Assembly (NCBI RefSeq): GCF_003047285.1
Contig: NZ_PZYX01000019.1
Coordinates: 1 to 42,056, forward strand
Direction of reading: 5' to 3'
Length of the DNA: 42,056 nucleotides
Origin: Nocardioides allogilvus
Lineage (GTDB): Bacteria > Actinomycetota > Actinomycetes > Propionibacteriales > Nocardioidaceae
Position 1 is the stretch's first letter. Every line of letters starts with the position of its first letter. Made by a program: the position numbers and the translations under genes. This document shows positions 1-8,190 of the stretch, one piece after another. The notes under the pieces were generated by a model. It searched no databases and was not told the DNA's origin. It saw nothing but the letters and a program-made list of their open reading frames with translations.

Positions 1-96
1 GACTCGAAGGATCGCGCGGTGGCCGCGTCTGCGTTTGGCGTACACGCCGGTGACGAACTCAGCGACCGCGCTACACCACTATCGGGGACTCAACTC
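1..96. repeat. Left copy of a 96-bp perfect terminal inverted repeat
   Basis: The first 96 bases equal the reverse complement of the last 96 bases of the window (41961-42056). Identity stops abruptly after the GGGGACTCAACTC segment: the left copy continues CGTCC and the right copy continues AAAGG. The sharp boundary inside the truncated MOSC gene is what an insertion-sequence end looks like, with the element lying outside the window. The CTACACCACTAT segment near the boundary recalls IS256-type ends, but I cannot confirm a family because no transposase is included. The repeat may also simply be where an assembly contig ended. Confidence 0.9.
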
Positions 97-589
97 CGTC
101 CACCTGTCGGCCGTCGAGCTCAAACCCCAGCGATCTCAACGAGGCTGACGAAACGATGGTGACAGGGTGGACGTCCCCACCTGCGCCGGGCTCAGCGCAG
201 CGAACCAGTCGCAGGTTACGCCCGGCCAACTCGGAGAACCATGCGTCCCATGGCCCCGGAGTCCACCTACCATCGACCTTGCGCTCGTCGAATTGGAACG
301 GGCGAACAGGACCTGCAGGGCGCACTTCGGCTTCGCAATGGACGACCGTTCGCCTACCGATTCGGAACGTGTTGGCGAGCGGGTCGTAGGTGGTCCAGTA
401 GTCGAGAAAGATGGGGTCTTTAGGCACCGAGTACAGGCGTTCGTCGACGTCGACTAGGAAGAACTCGCGGTTACCGACGATCCCTGACGCTGTCACCTGG
501 ATGTGCTCGACTTCGCGGAGGGCGAATCCCTTCGTCGCAGTCGTGTACAGCTGTGCGACCGTTCCGACCCATTCGGGCTTCGTAACCAC
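71..589 (-). CDS. MOSC-domain protein, C-terminus truncated by the terminal repeat
   Basis: The 172-residue product starts at a GTG preceded by GGGAGA. It carries the N-terminal beta-barrel features of MOSC proteins (NREFFLVDVDERLYSVP near residue 40) and then HPVTIVSSASLRSLG near residues 142-156, where the MOSC domain proper begins. MOSC proteins usually run well past 200 residues, so most of the catalytic part is missing. The reading frame crosses the repeat boundary at base 96, and the last eight or so residues come from the repeat. MOSC domains are linked to molybdenum cofactor sulfuration or molybdenum-dependent reduction, which may explain the original association with two molybdenum hydroxylases. 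The remaining protein is probably non-functional. Confidence 0.8.
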   Translation of the reverse strand: MVTKPEWVGTVAQLYTTATKGFALREVEHIQVTASGIVGNREFFLVDVDERLYSVPKDPIFLDYWTTYDPLANTFRIGRRTVVHCEAEVRPAGPVRPFQFDERKVDGRWTPGPWDAWFSELAGRNLRLVRCAEPGAGGDVHPVTIVSSASLRSLGFELDGRQVDGVESPIVV

Positions 590-667
590 AGTGTCTCCCG
601 ATTCAACAGCGGGTATCGACTCGCCGTCGACGTGTCGTTCCCGGACCTGATCGCTATGCGCCGCCGA

Positions 668-997
668 TCAACCGTGGCGCGCACCCAGCTCGAGGGCAAG
701 CACACCGGCGACTATGAGGGCCATGCCCAGAACCTGAGCACTCGTGAGGCGTTCACCCAAGAAGGTTGCGCCGATCGCAGCGATGGCGACAATGCCTGTC
801 GCGGACCACAATGCGTACACGACAGCGACGTCCAAACCGCGCTGGAGCACCAAGGAGAGCAGGAAGAACGACAGCCCGTAACCGCCCAGAACGACAAGGC
901 TTGGCAGGAGTCTGCTGAAGCCCTCGGATGCTCGCAACGACAGGGTGGCCATCACCTCCACAGCGATTGCCAGTCCTAGCAGCAGGTAGGTCACCAT
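668..997 (-). CDS. Small multidrug resistance (SMR) family efflux protein
   Basis: The 109-residue protein has four hydrophobic segments and the conserved membrane-embedded glutamate of the EmrE/QacE family at position 14 (GLAIAVEVMATLSLRASEGF region). The motif ATFLGERLTSAQVLGMALIVAG is typical of helix 4, and the length matches the family. The ATG start is preceded by GGCGGAGACAA. In Arthrobacter nicotinovorans a two-gene SMR pump, NepAB, exports nicotine-breakdown products and acts as a metabolic valve. This gene may do a similar job, but only one SMR gene is present here, so it would have to act as a homodimer or pair with a gene elsewhere. General cation efflux is the alternative. Confidence 0.9.
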   Translation of the reverse strand: MVTYLLLGLAIAVEVMATLSLRASEGFSRLLPSLVVLGGYGLSFFLLSLVLQRGLDVAVVYALWSATGIVAIAAIGATFLGERLTSAQVLGMALIVAGVLALELGARHG

Positions 998-1464
998 TTG
1001 TCTCCGCCTTGCGCCATGTCACTCCTGGGAACGGTCCGACGGTAGGGCGCATCCCTACCGGCGTCTGCGTGCCACGTGTCGGAAACCGTCAGCCGGTTTA
1101 TCGCTTTCCGGCAACGACCCCGGCGGGTCGCTCATGGACTGTCGCCTGCTGCGCGGTGCCAGTCGCCGATACGGTCCAAGTCGGGGTCGTAGGAGAGCGG
1201 TGCCGAACCGTCACGCCTTGAATCGCCCGGGTTTGCGATCTCCGTCGATACCCAGCGGGGCAGCCCATCGCTGTTGGAAAGCAAAGGGCAGCGGCGGGGT
1301 CGCCGTCAATCGCGCCGGTCAGACGCTCGACGACACCGGGTCGACCGACGGTAACCATCAGATCCGAATGGTGAACCGAGCCATTGACGACCGGTAGCGC
1401 TCGCGAGAACTGTCCCCGGGCGCACACAAGGGTGCGAGACGCCAGCGAAGTAGTCAACTGTCCA
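998..1464. other. Intergenic stretch with a hairpin, no gene supported
   Basis: No convincing coding sequence was found between the SMR gene start and the hairpin after the binding-protein gene. A perfect 8-bp stem (CGGTAGGG/CCCTACCG, loop CGCAT) lies at 1040-1060, about 43 bases upstream of the SMR start codon. It could be part of a leader or an upstream terminator. It does not match the guanidine riboswitch patterns I know upstream of SMR genes. Confidence 0.5.
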
Positions 1465-1495
1465 GCGGGGGACGCCGCCGTGGGACGTCCCCCGC
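1465..1495 (-). terminator. Hairpin terminator after the first binding-protein gene
   Basis: A perfect 10-bp stem, GCGGGGGACG at 1465-1474 and CGTCCCCCGC at 1486-1495, with an 11-base loop, lies 10 bases downstream of the stop codon of the binding-protein gene. There is no clear T-tract, which is common for actinobacterial terminators. Confidence 0.6.
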
Positions 1496-1505
1496 GCGAG
1501 CAATG

Positions 1506-2687
1506 TCAGGAAACGCCCCACATCGCCTTGTAGACGGGCTTGTAATCGATGTCGACCGACCATGCCTGGCCCTCGGACGGCAATCCGTTCTCGGCATCGA
1601 AGACTGCGATGCCGACCCCCGACGGGCCCTGGTCCTCGCCTGCCAACAGGCGGTTGATCATGTCGGCAGCAGCCCAGGTCTCATACCCCATGTCGTAGGC
1701 GAAGCCAGCGTCCTGGCCCTGACCCTTGCGGATGAGCTCCACGTTGGCCGGGAAGCCACTACCTGCGATGACAGCCAGCGAGTCATTGCGACCAGAGGCC
1801 ATGACCGCTGCGGATCCACCCGTAGTCATCAGGTCGTCGTAGGAAAGTGCCATGCCGTTGGCGTTCGGGTTGCGCAGCAGCGCGGTCTCGATCTTCTCCT
1901 GGAGCGCGGGCCCGAAGTCAGCAATCTGCGCCTTGACCTCGGTGACCTTGCACGCCGGGCACTGTTCCTCCATGGCAGCCGCGAACCCCTCGTGGATGGC
2001 GTTGGTCACGACCAGCTCGGGCACGCTGACCTCGATCACATCGGCATCCTCGCCGAGCTGCGCCAGTAGCCACGTCGCCTGCGACTCCCCCATGGCCTTT
2101 GCCCAGTCAATGAACGTGCCTTGGCTGAAGGCGAGCGTGTCGGCGAAGTAGGACTCGGCCTGAGGATCCACATCCGTGCAGTCTGCGGCCTCTTGGGAGA
2201 CCACGGGGATGCCCGCCTTCTTGGCTTCGGCCAGTGCGGTCTCGGCGAGGGGGCAGTCGATCGAGTAGAGCCAGATGACGTCTGCCTTCTGTGAGATGGC
2301 CTGCCGGATGCCCTCCTGGTATTCGGCCGGCTCGTACTTGCCGTCGTAGACCGTCAAGTCCCATTCGAGCAGTTCAGCCACCTCACGCGCGGCCTCGACC
2401 TGCTTGGTACCTGTGGGCGACTGCACGCCGGAGTTGACGATCGCAATTCGGGCTCCGCGCTGAGCGTCGGGACCCTCCGCGGGCGGCTCGGCGTAGCTCC
2501 CCTGTCCGTAGAACTCCGATTCCAGTGCTTCTGCAGCGTTCTGCGCGACGTCGTCGCCACCACCGCCACCGCCACCGGCTGCTGGCGTATCGGACTCGGT
2601 GCTGCATGCCGCTCCGGCGGCCAGTACGACGAGCGCCACTGAGGCGCCGGCGAGCCGGCGCACCGGCCTGTTGAATGTCGAACGCAT
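1506..2687 (-). CDS. Substrate-binding lipoprotein of an Rbs/sugar-type ABC transporter (paralogue 1)
   Basis: The 393-residue protein begins with a lipoprotein signal peptide: a basic MRSTFNRPVRRL segment, a hydrophobic stretch and a cysteine at the end of VVLAAGAAC. A polyglycine linker follows. The mature part is a periplasmic-binding fold resembling the sugar-binding group (Peripla_BP_4 type), with SGVQSPTG, YDGKYEPAEYQEGIRQA and SYDDLMTTGG. I placed the start at the ATG with GAGGAAAG just upstream. It is the last gene of the long minus-strand run that also encodes the ABC ATPase and permease, but an 800-bp gap separates it from the preceding gene. A close paralogue lies at 24109-25284. 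In this setting the ligand may be nicotine or a pathway intermediate rather than a sugar; that is inference. Confidence 0.85.
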   Translation of the reverse strand: MRSTFNRPVRRLAGASVALVVLAAGAACSTESDTPAAGGGGGGGDDVAQNAAEALESEFYGQGSYAEPPAEGPDAQRGARIAIVNSGVQSPTGTKQVEAAREVAELLEWDLTVYDGKYEPAEYQEGIRQAISQKADVIWLYSIDCPLAETALAEAKKAGIPVVSQEAADCTDVDPQAESYFADTLAFSQGTFIDWAKAMGESQATWLLAQLGEDADVIEVSVPELVVTNAIHEGFAAAMEEQCPACKVTEVKAQIADFGPALQEKIETALLRNPNANGMALSYDDLMTTGGSAAVMASGRNDSLAVIAGSGFPANVELIRKGQGQDAGFAYDMGYETWAAADMINRLLAGEDQGPSGVGIAVFDAENGLPSEGQAWSVDIDYKPVYKAMWGVS

Positions 2688-3490
2688 CTTTCCTCTTTCG
2701 AGTGCATACAAGGCACGGGGTCAAAACCCGTCTGGAGGTGCGCGACCCCCACGCCGAGTGCGGGCCGTCGTCGCTGAAGAACTGCTGCGACCCATGAGTC
2801 GCCGTGATGGGCCTGGGCCCATCCCTAGGCGACTACCCGCGTCGCATACGTCCTGGTGCTCGGTGGCCACTGCGGAATCTGCGGGGACCTCCGCCACTGT
2901 GTCGTCGGGGCCTCGTGAGCCCGTTCGACGTTGTCAACCGTGAGTGGAAACATCTTGAGATTCAGGCGGACGCGACTGTTCCCTGAATCTGGCGAATCGG
3001 GCTTACCGCTGTGCGCCTTCCAACAAACGCAGCGTGGCGACCTGCGAACCTAGATCGCCTGTGCCTTCGAGTAGTCCATGGTCGGGGTCGGCGCGGGCTA
3101 GACAGGTCGATGGCGTGCCCAGGCGACGGCGCGGCTTCGTGCCCGCTGCTCGTTTTGTGCTCAAGCGACCGTGCCGTCTCACCGGCGAATGCCGACATGC
3201 TGCCGACGGATGCAGACCTCGAGTCGGGTCCCAGTGGTGAAGCGGTCGAGGGCTGGGACCGCTGCCTGCACACCGGCGTGGATGCGCCAGAGGACGTCCG
3301 CTTATCAAGCGCGTTCGATCATGCCGAACAGCCGGACGGCACCGGGGGCTGCGGCCACTCCGTGCCCGAGCAAAGGGCTCGGTCTGCGATCCCGCGTGTC
3401 GGGGGGACGTCAGATGGCGGGGAGGGTCACGCCACTTCTCACGCTGCGGGACGGCCGAGGCCGCATTCACGACCGGTCAGGTCTGACAGA
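2688..3490. other. Long intergenic region upstream of the first binding-protein gene, no gene supported
   Basis: About 800 bases separate the binding-protein start from the stop of the [2Fe-2S] subunit gene. Possible reading frames in both directions have arginine/serine-rich, low-similarity products typical of antisense or non-coding high-GC DNA. The only clear structure is the dyad at 2797-2834. Because all neighbours point the same way, this region probably contains a separate promoter for the binding protein. Confidence 0.5.
2797..2834. promoter_or_regulatory. Large nested inverted repeat upstream of the first binding-protein gene
   Basis: Outer arms AGTCGCC (2797-2803) and GGCGACT (2828-2834) enclose inner arms GATGGGCC (2806-2813) and GGCCCATC (2816-2823). 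All four arms pair perfectly, with 2-base and 4-base interruptions. It lies about 110 bases upstream of the binding-protein ATG. It could be an operator for a dimeric regulator or a transcription terminator for the operon ending at 3491. Confidence 0.5.
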
Positions 3491-3985
3491 TCACGACTGA
3501 GATTCCGCATCGGGATCGGCCAGCTCGGCGGCCTCGTCGAGCGCCTGTCGGGCCGCCTCGACGATTTGCTGGTACCCAGTGCAGCGACACAGATTGCCCG
3601 AGATCGCCTCGCGAATCTCGTCGTCGCTCAGACGCCGCGCCTCGTTGTAGATCGGCAGGAGGGTCATCAGCATCCCGGGCGTGCAGAAGCCGCACTGGAG
3701 GCCGTGGCAAGCGGTGAATGCCTCTTGGAGTCCGTGCAACTTCTGATCACACGCGAGCCCTTCGACCGTGGTCAGTCGCCGGCTGTCGGATTGCACCGCA
3801 AGCATGGTGCAGGAGCGCACAGGCTCGCCATCCAGGAGCACGGTACAGCTGCCGCAAACGCCGTGCTCGCAGCCCACGTTGGTGCCCGTCAGCCCCAGCT
3901 CGTGCCGCAAGAAGTCCGACAGGAGCATCCGGGGCTCGACGTCACGCTCATAACCTTCACCGTTGACGGTCACACGAGTCTTCAT
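3491..3985 (-). CDS. Molybdenum hydroxylase [2Fe-2S] small subunit (probable ketone dehydrogenase KdhS)
   Basis: The 164-residue protein has both cluster motifs of the xanthine dehydrogenase/CoxS family: C39, C44, C47 and C59 (CEHGVCGSC and the following SC) in the plant-ferredoxin domain, and C98, C101, C133 and C135 (CGFC, CRC) in the helical domain. Its ATG overlaps the stop of the FAD-subunit gene by four bases (ATGA), so the two are translationally coupled. It passes electrons from the molybdenum site to the FAD subunit. The large subunit that completes the enzyme is probably the one at 9966-12338. Assignment to 2,6-dihydroxypseudooxynicotine-forming ketone dehydrogenase rather than nicotine dehydrogenase rests on the split gene order and on the neighbouring hydrolase. 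Confidence 0.92.
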   Translation of the reverse strand: MKTRVTVNGEGYERDVEPRMLLSDFLRHELGLTGTNVGCEHGVCGSCTVLLDGEPVRSCTMLAVQSDSRRLTTVEGLACDQKLHGLQEAFTACHGLQCGFCTPGMLMTLLPIYNEARRLSDDEIREAISGNLCRCTGYQQIVEAARQALDEAAELADPDAESQS

Positions 3986-4875
3986 GCGGATCTCCTATCG
4001 GTTCCGGCGTGGTCAAGCTCGAACGCTTGGCGTAGAGCGCGACGAAGAGATTCCGCGACGACGGCGCGCCGATACTCCTTCGTCCCATGAACATTGCTCT
4101 CAGGGGTCAGGTGTCGTTCTGCGCGGGCAACCGCGTCCGACACGGCCGACTCGTCGACTACACGGTCGAGCAAGGCCTCACCGAGCCCCTCAGCCGAGGT
4201 GGGACCAGGGCCGGCCGCGATCAGACCCGCGCGCACTCGCGTGCAGCGTCCCTGTTCGTCCACGCGGGCGCTGACCGCAGCCCCGCCGATGGCGTAGTCA
4301 CCCTTACGCCGCGCGAACTCCGAGAACCCCCACCTGGTGGAATCGTCGTGCACGGGGAGCTCCACACCCGTCAGGAGCTCGCCGTGGTTGAGAGCAGTCT
4401 GGAAGTGGGAACCGAAGAAGTCCTGGCACGGGATGCGTCGCTCCCCATCGCGAGACCGGGCGACGATGGTGGCTTCAGTCGCGAGAAGCACCGCCGGGAA
4501 CTCGGCCGCGCTGTCGCTGTGGGCGACGGCTCCACCGAACGTACCTCGGTTGCGGACCTGTGAGTGGGCGACCCAACCTGCAGCAGCTGAGAGCAGTGGA
4601 GCGTCCTGTTTCATGATGGGCAACTTCTGGATCTCTGCGTGTCGAGTGAGCGCCCCGATGTGCAACACGTCGCCGGCTCGACGGACGTCCCGCAGCTCGG
4701 AGAGTCGGGAGATGTCGACCAACACGGTCGGGCTGGCAAATCGCAGGCTGAGCAGCGGAATGAGGCTCTGCCCGCCCGCAATGAACTTTGCATCTTCGTC
4801 CGTGCTGACGAGATCGATGGCGTGGTCCACCGAGGTGGCGACCACGTACTCGAACGGCGGTGGCTTCACGGGCAT
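3982..4875 (-). CDS. Molybdenum hydroxylase FAD-binding medium subunit (probable ketone dehydrogenase KdhM)
   Basis: The 297-residue product has the two FAD-contact motifs of the CoxM family, AGGQSLIPLL near residue 33 and TFGGAVAHSD near residue 113, and the normal family length. The start was set at the ATG at 4875, with AGAGGG directly upstream, followed by VKPPPFEYV, which matches the usual N-terminus. An in-frame upstream extension is arginine-rich and unlike the family. The subunit accepts electrons from the [2Fe-2S] subunit encoded by the overlapping next gene. It follows the PucR regulator gene after 170 bases, so it may have its own promoter. Confidence 0.92.
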   Translation of the reverse strand: MPVKPPPFEYVVATSVDHAIDLVSTDEDAKFIAGGQSLIPLLSLRFASPTVLVDISRLSELRDVRRAGDVLHIGALTRHAEIQKLPIMKQDAPLLSAAAGWVAHSQVRNRGTFGGAVAHSDSAAEFPAVLLATEATIVARSRDGERRIPCQDFFGSHFQTALNHGELLTGVELPVHDDSTRWGFSEFARRKGDYAIGGAAVSARVDEQGRCTRVRAGLIAAGPGPTSAEGLGEALLDRVVDESAVSDAVARAERHLTPESNVHGTKEYRRAVVAESLRRALRQAFELDHAGTDRRSA

Positions 4876-5046
4876 CCCTCTCGTGGAACGTCGACTGGTC
4901 CCAACGCTGGTGCGCGTCCTGGTACGACGCCTTGTTCCGACTGTGCGAGCAGTCTGGTCACAGTGACGCAACATGCCCACTACGCAGTCGGGCAAAGGTT
5001 GGCGCCCTCTTGGTCGACACCTGACAAGAGCCGCCCGGCCAACGAC

Positions 5047-6297
5047 CTACGGCGCTGCGGCCTCGGGATCTGGCCCTAGGCCCGCGTCCGCGTGCACCTC
5101 GAGATCGCGTAGGTCAGCACTGGACACCTGGCTCAGAACGTCAGCGAGGCGTAGTGCCACAGCCAACTCGTCCCGCCGAGCACCTATGGTCACCCCGAGC
5201 CGGGCTTCGATCGAACGGAGGCGATAGGCAACTGTGCGCTCGTGGACGTGGATGGCCTGTGCCGTGGAGGCCGCGTTCTGTCCGGACCGGAAGTAGGCCC
5301 GTAGCGTGGACTTCAGCAATTCTCCGCGCGGATCTTCCTCGTCATGGAGCGGGCCCAACTCACGCGCCACGAAGTCCTGGACGGCTTGGCGGTCCTTGAG
5401 CATCAGGGCCTCCAGCGCGACATCGCCGTAGTTGACCACACCCGCGCCCCGGAGCCTGCCGACTCTGTAAGCCTGCCACGCCTGCCGGTGACTCAACCGG
5501 AATCCCTCGACTCCATGTGCCACCTCGCCCAAGGCAAGGTGGGTTTCGCGCATCGCTCGTGCCGCCTCTGGCCGCTCCTCGAGGACACGCTTCAAGGTGG
5601 ACGAACCCAGCCAGCCCAAGTACGTCCCGGACGTGCCGCTCACGGTCAGGTGCCTCGCGTCCAAGCTGACTGCCAGCGCGCGGATGTTGGCTTCGGGCGA
5701 GCGTCCCCACGCGACAACCGCCAGATGCTCTGCGCGGAGGCTGTAGCCGAGCTGTTGGACGTCGGCCGGCATGCCGCGCAGGATGTCGCTGACGACGGCT
5801 CGCCGCTTTCTGTCCTGACTCCTGAAGAAGTAGGCGTTGTGCTCGGCCTGGTACGCGGCAATGACGGCTTCCGTCACCTTGTTGTTCCAGCCGTATTGGT
5901 AGTCCGATGCCTGCCTGAGGACAGCCATGCGCCGCTCGTCCGAGTCGACCACGCGCAGGGTCTCCTCAAGAATGACGTCCCACAGAATCGATTGGCCCAC
6001 CCGATAGGTGCGCAGCAACGAGTGCAGATCAATTCCAGCCTGGGCGGCTATGCGGGCTTCCTGAAGCGCAGCATCGGAGGGACGGTCGGGTGGCCGCCGC
6101 CCGCCAGCCAAGCCGTCGACGATGCTCGTGACGGCTGAGACGACGCTGGAGCGCTCGGCTTCGTTGTACACCGGGTCGTCCTTCTCGTAGATCTCAGGGA
6201 CCTCTTGTGCGGACGTCCTCTCGATCGCCGAGACAAGTTCGGGGATACGCGCGCGGACCGCGTTCGCCACGACCTGCAGGTCGGTCTCGATCGTCAT
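5047..6297 (-). CDS. PucR/CdaR-type transcriptional regulator 1
   Basis: The 416-residue protein lacks a receiver domain and carries the C-terminal PucR helix-turn-helix (VHERTVAYRLRSIEARLG at about residues 351-368, then RRDELAVALRLADVL). The central region has the degenerate GGDEF-like features of the CdaR group. PucR regulators activate catabolic operons in response to pathway metabolites. It sits inside the transporter and ketone-dehydrogenase run, between the DsbA-like gene and the FAD-subunit gene, and is paralogous to the regulator at 22753-23979. The ATG is followed by MTIETDLQVVANAV, which aligns with the N-terminus of the paralogue (MSIEHDLRAVADEL), supporting the start. It is a likely regulator of the nicotine genes; the ligand is unknown. 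Confidence 0.9.
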   Translation of the reverse strand: MTIETDLQVVANAVRARIPELVSAIERTSAQEVPEIYEKDDPVYNEAERSSVVSAVTSIVDGLAGGRRPPDRPSDAALQEARIAAQAGIDLHSLLRTYRVGQSILWDVILEETLRVVDSDERRMAVLRQASDYQYGWNNKVTEAVIAAYQAEHNAYFFRSQDRKRRAVVSDILRGMPADVQQLGYSLRAEHLAVVAWGRSPEANIRALAVSLDARHLTVSGTSGTYLGWLGSSTLKRVLEERPEAARAMRETHLALGEVAHGVEGFRLSHRQAWQAYRVGRLRGAGVVNYGDVALEALMLKDRQAVQDFVARELGPLHDEEDPRGELLKSTLRAYFRSGQNAASTAQAIHVHERTVAYRLRSIEARLGVTIGARRDELAVALRLADVLSQVSSADLRDLEVHADAGLGPDPEAAAP

Positions 6298-6367
6298 GAA
6301 TCAATCCTAGGCGCGTCCTCGATTGGCGTCCCAGAGCAGTGAAACCCATCGAGCAGCGCGCACCGGC

Positions 6368-7111
6368 TCACGGTGCCACGACGGCATCGAGGGCCGCGTC
6401 CGCCCAAGATTCGTCGTACTGCTCGAAGCGGGGGAATCCCTCGCCCGGACGCGCCGTCCAGTGGTAACGCACCCCGGGATTGTGCTCCGCGTAGCGGTCC
6501 TTGACGAAGATGTGAGGACTGCCCTGCACCGGCAGCGCCGCCGCGGTGTGCCACTGGGAGAAGACCTCCCCGTAACCCCGCCCCTGCTCAAGAGCCGATT
6601 CGAGTGCGGGCAGGTAGAGCGAGGGACACCCCTCAGCAGCCGTAAGGATCTCGGAGTGCACACTGATCGGTCGGCCATGAATGTAGAACGCCTGACGCAG
6701 AGCATGGTCCAGCTCGTCACTGGCACGGAGGCCGCCAACACTGAGGGCCTTCGCAGCCTGGACGGAAGCCATGGCTGGCATCGTGGAAACCACGTACTGC
6801 CAGTCGGGGGCGGTCCAAGGCTGCCAACCGAGAGCCGGCACCAGTCCGGCGATGGCAGTTACCTCGACATCGATGATCCCCTTCGGCGTGCCGCGCTTGT
6901 TGAAGAGCTCGAGCGGGAATGCACGGTGGTCGATGAGAATGTCGATGTCTCGATGTAGCACCCGAGACCGCAAGGTGTGCAGGGCAAGGCTCGCCCAAGG
7001 ACAGCCGATGTCCGACCAGACGGTGATGACGCCATCGGTGGTGTTGACCAGCGCTGGGTCCTGGAAGGGGTCCCCCAGGTGCTCGGCAGCGCGATCGGTT
7101 CCGGCCGTCAC
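6368..7111 (-). CDS. DsbA/FrnE-like thioredoxin-fold oxidoreductase
   Basis: This 247-residue protein belongs to the DsbA family that includes FrnE and 2-hydroxychromene-2-carboxylate isomerase: WSDIGCPWASLAL at about residues 32-44, then a helical insertion and HNPGVRYHW near the C-terminus. Only one active-site cysteine is present (C37 in CPWA), so it cannot be a classical CxxC disulfide oxidase and may act as an isomerase or thiol-dependent enzyme. I chose the GTG at 7111, two bases after the permease stop, because no other start fits between that stop and the fold. The position suggests co-expression with the ABC transporter. A role in isomerising or opening a pathway intermediate is speculative. 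Confidence 0.8.
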   Translation of the reverse strand: MTAGTDRAAEHLGDPFQDPALVNTTDGVITVWSDIGCPWASLALHTLRSRVLHRDIDILIDHRAFPLELFNKRGTPKGIIDVEVTAIAGLVPALGWQPWTAPDWQYVVSTMPAMASVQAAKALSVGGLRASDELDHALRQAFYIHGRPISVHSEILTAAEGCPSLYLPALESALEQGRGYGEVFSQWHTAAALPVQGSPHIFVKDRYAEHNPGVRYHWTARPGEGFPRFEQYDESWADAALDAVVAP

Positions 7112-7113
7112 GA

Positions 7114-8190
7114 TCAGGTGGTCCGTCGGCGGTACAGCACGGAGGCCAGAGCGACGCCGGCGATGAGAGCACCACCGTTCACATAATCGTTCACGTAGGG
7201 CTCGACGCCGGCCAGGCTCAGCCCGTTGTTGAGCACAGCGAGGAAGTAGACAGCGATGATGGTGCCCCACACGTTGAACCGCCCCGGCCGAACCGATGCA
7301 GCGCTGAGGAAGGCAGCTGCGAAGGCGGGCAAGAGGAACGTCACTCCAACGTTGGGAGACGCGCCACCCGCCCGCGAGACGTAGAGAAGCCCTCCCAGGG
7401 CGCACAGAAGCGCCCCGACGACGAATGTCGCCGCACGCAGCCCGTCGGTCCGCAGACCGACCAGCTTCGCCGCCTCCATGTTCGACCCGACCGCGTAGAT
7501 CTGGCGGCCGAGGGAAGTGTGATTCAGGACGAAGTAGGTGATCGCTGCAATCACGAGGAGGGTGACGAAGATGACCGGAACGCCGGCGACAAGGCCCGTT
7601 CCGAAGTTTGTCATCGCCTGCGGGATGTCGCTCGCTGGGGCCAGGCCGCCAGTGCGTTGCAGGATGATGCCTGCCAGGATCGTCGACATCCCCAGGGTGG
7701 TGATGACGCCATTGACATGGAGGCGAGTGACGATCAATGCGTTTGCCCCGCCGACCACCAGACCGATCGCGAGAGCAAGCGCCACGGCCACCAGCACGCT
7801 ACCGTTGGATGACACTGACGCGGCCACCATGATCGCCGACAGCCCGGCGATGTTGCCGACCGAGAGGTCGAACTCTTGGCAGAGCAGCGGGAGCAGCGCT
7901 CCCAGCGAGATGACTCCGATGACGGCCTGGCTGGCGAGCAGGATCCGCATGTTGGCCACCGTGGGGAACGTGGATGAAGTCTCCGACCAGAAGCAGAAGA
8001 ACAGGGCAATCACACCCAGGAGAACCAAGAGAGCATAGGCCTCCAGGAAACCTGCGAAACGTGCCTTGCCTGTGCGGGATCGGACCGCCTTTCGCCTCTG
8101 CTCTGCCTCGGCGGCGTCGACAGGAGCAGGCGACGTCGCCGCGTCCGAGGCCGCGACGGGCCCGTTGGTGGTGTCTTGGGTGTGACTCAT
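7114..8190 (-). CDS. ABC transporter permease, RbsC/BPD_transp_2 family
   Basis: The 358-residue integral membrane protein begins with a polar cytoplasmic segment of about 50 residues. It continues with a series of hydrophobic helices and the family motif region GLSAIMVAASVSSNGS, followed by GGANALIVTRLHVNGVITTLG. The ATG at 8190 overlaps the ATPase stop codon by four bases (ATGA), so the ATPase and permease are coupled. Permeases of this family form homodimers and work with a double-domain ATPase and a Peripla_BP_4-type binding protein. Both partners exist in the window (8187-9791, 1506-2687 and 24109-25284). Known members carry sugars, autoinducer-2 and some non-sugar compounds. The location points to nicotine or a breakdown product. 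Confidence 0.92.
   Translation of the reverse strand: MSHTQDTTNGPVAASDAATSPAPVDAAEAEQRRKAVRSRTGKARFAGFLEAYALLVLLGVIALFFCFWSETSSTFPTVANMRILLASQAVIGVISLGALLPLLCQEFDLSVGNIAGLSAIMVAASVSSNGSVLVAVALALAIGLVVGGANALIVTRLHVNGVITTLGMSTILAGIILQRTGGLAPASDIPQAMTNFGTGLVAGVPVIFVTLLVIAAITYFVLNHTSLGRQIYAVGSNMEAAKLVGLRTDGLRAATFVVGALLCALGGLLYVSRAGGASPNVGVTFLLPAFAAAFLSAASVRPGRFNVWGTIIAVYFLAVLNNGLSLAGVEPYVNDYVNGGALIAGVALASVLYRRRTT

Noticed and set aside
998..1110. Guanidine riboswitch in front of the SMR gene
   Set aside because: Only a single 8-bp hairpin is present, and the conserved guanidine aptamer segments are missing.
3011..4090. Plus-strand open frame of about 359 codons
   Set aside because: It overlaps the [2Fe-2S] and FAD subunit genes antisense and has no recognisable domain.
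7111..7405. Extended N-terminus of the DsbA-like protein
   Set aside because: The extension overlaps the permease coding region and resembles its antisense-frame translation; the GTG at 7111 sits directly after the permease stop.
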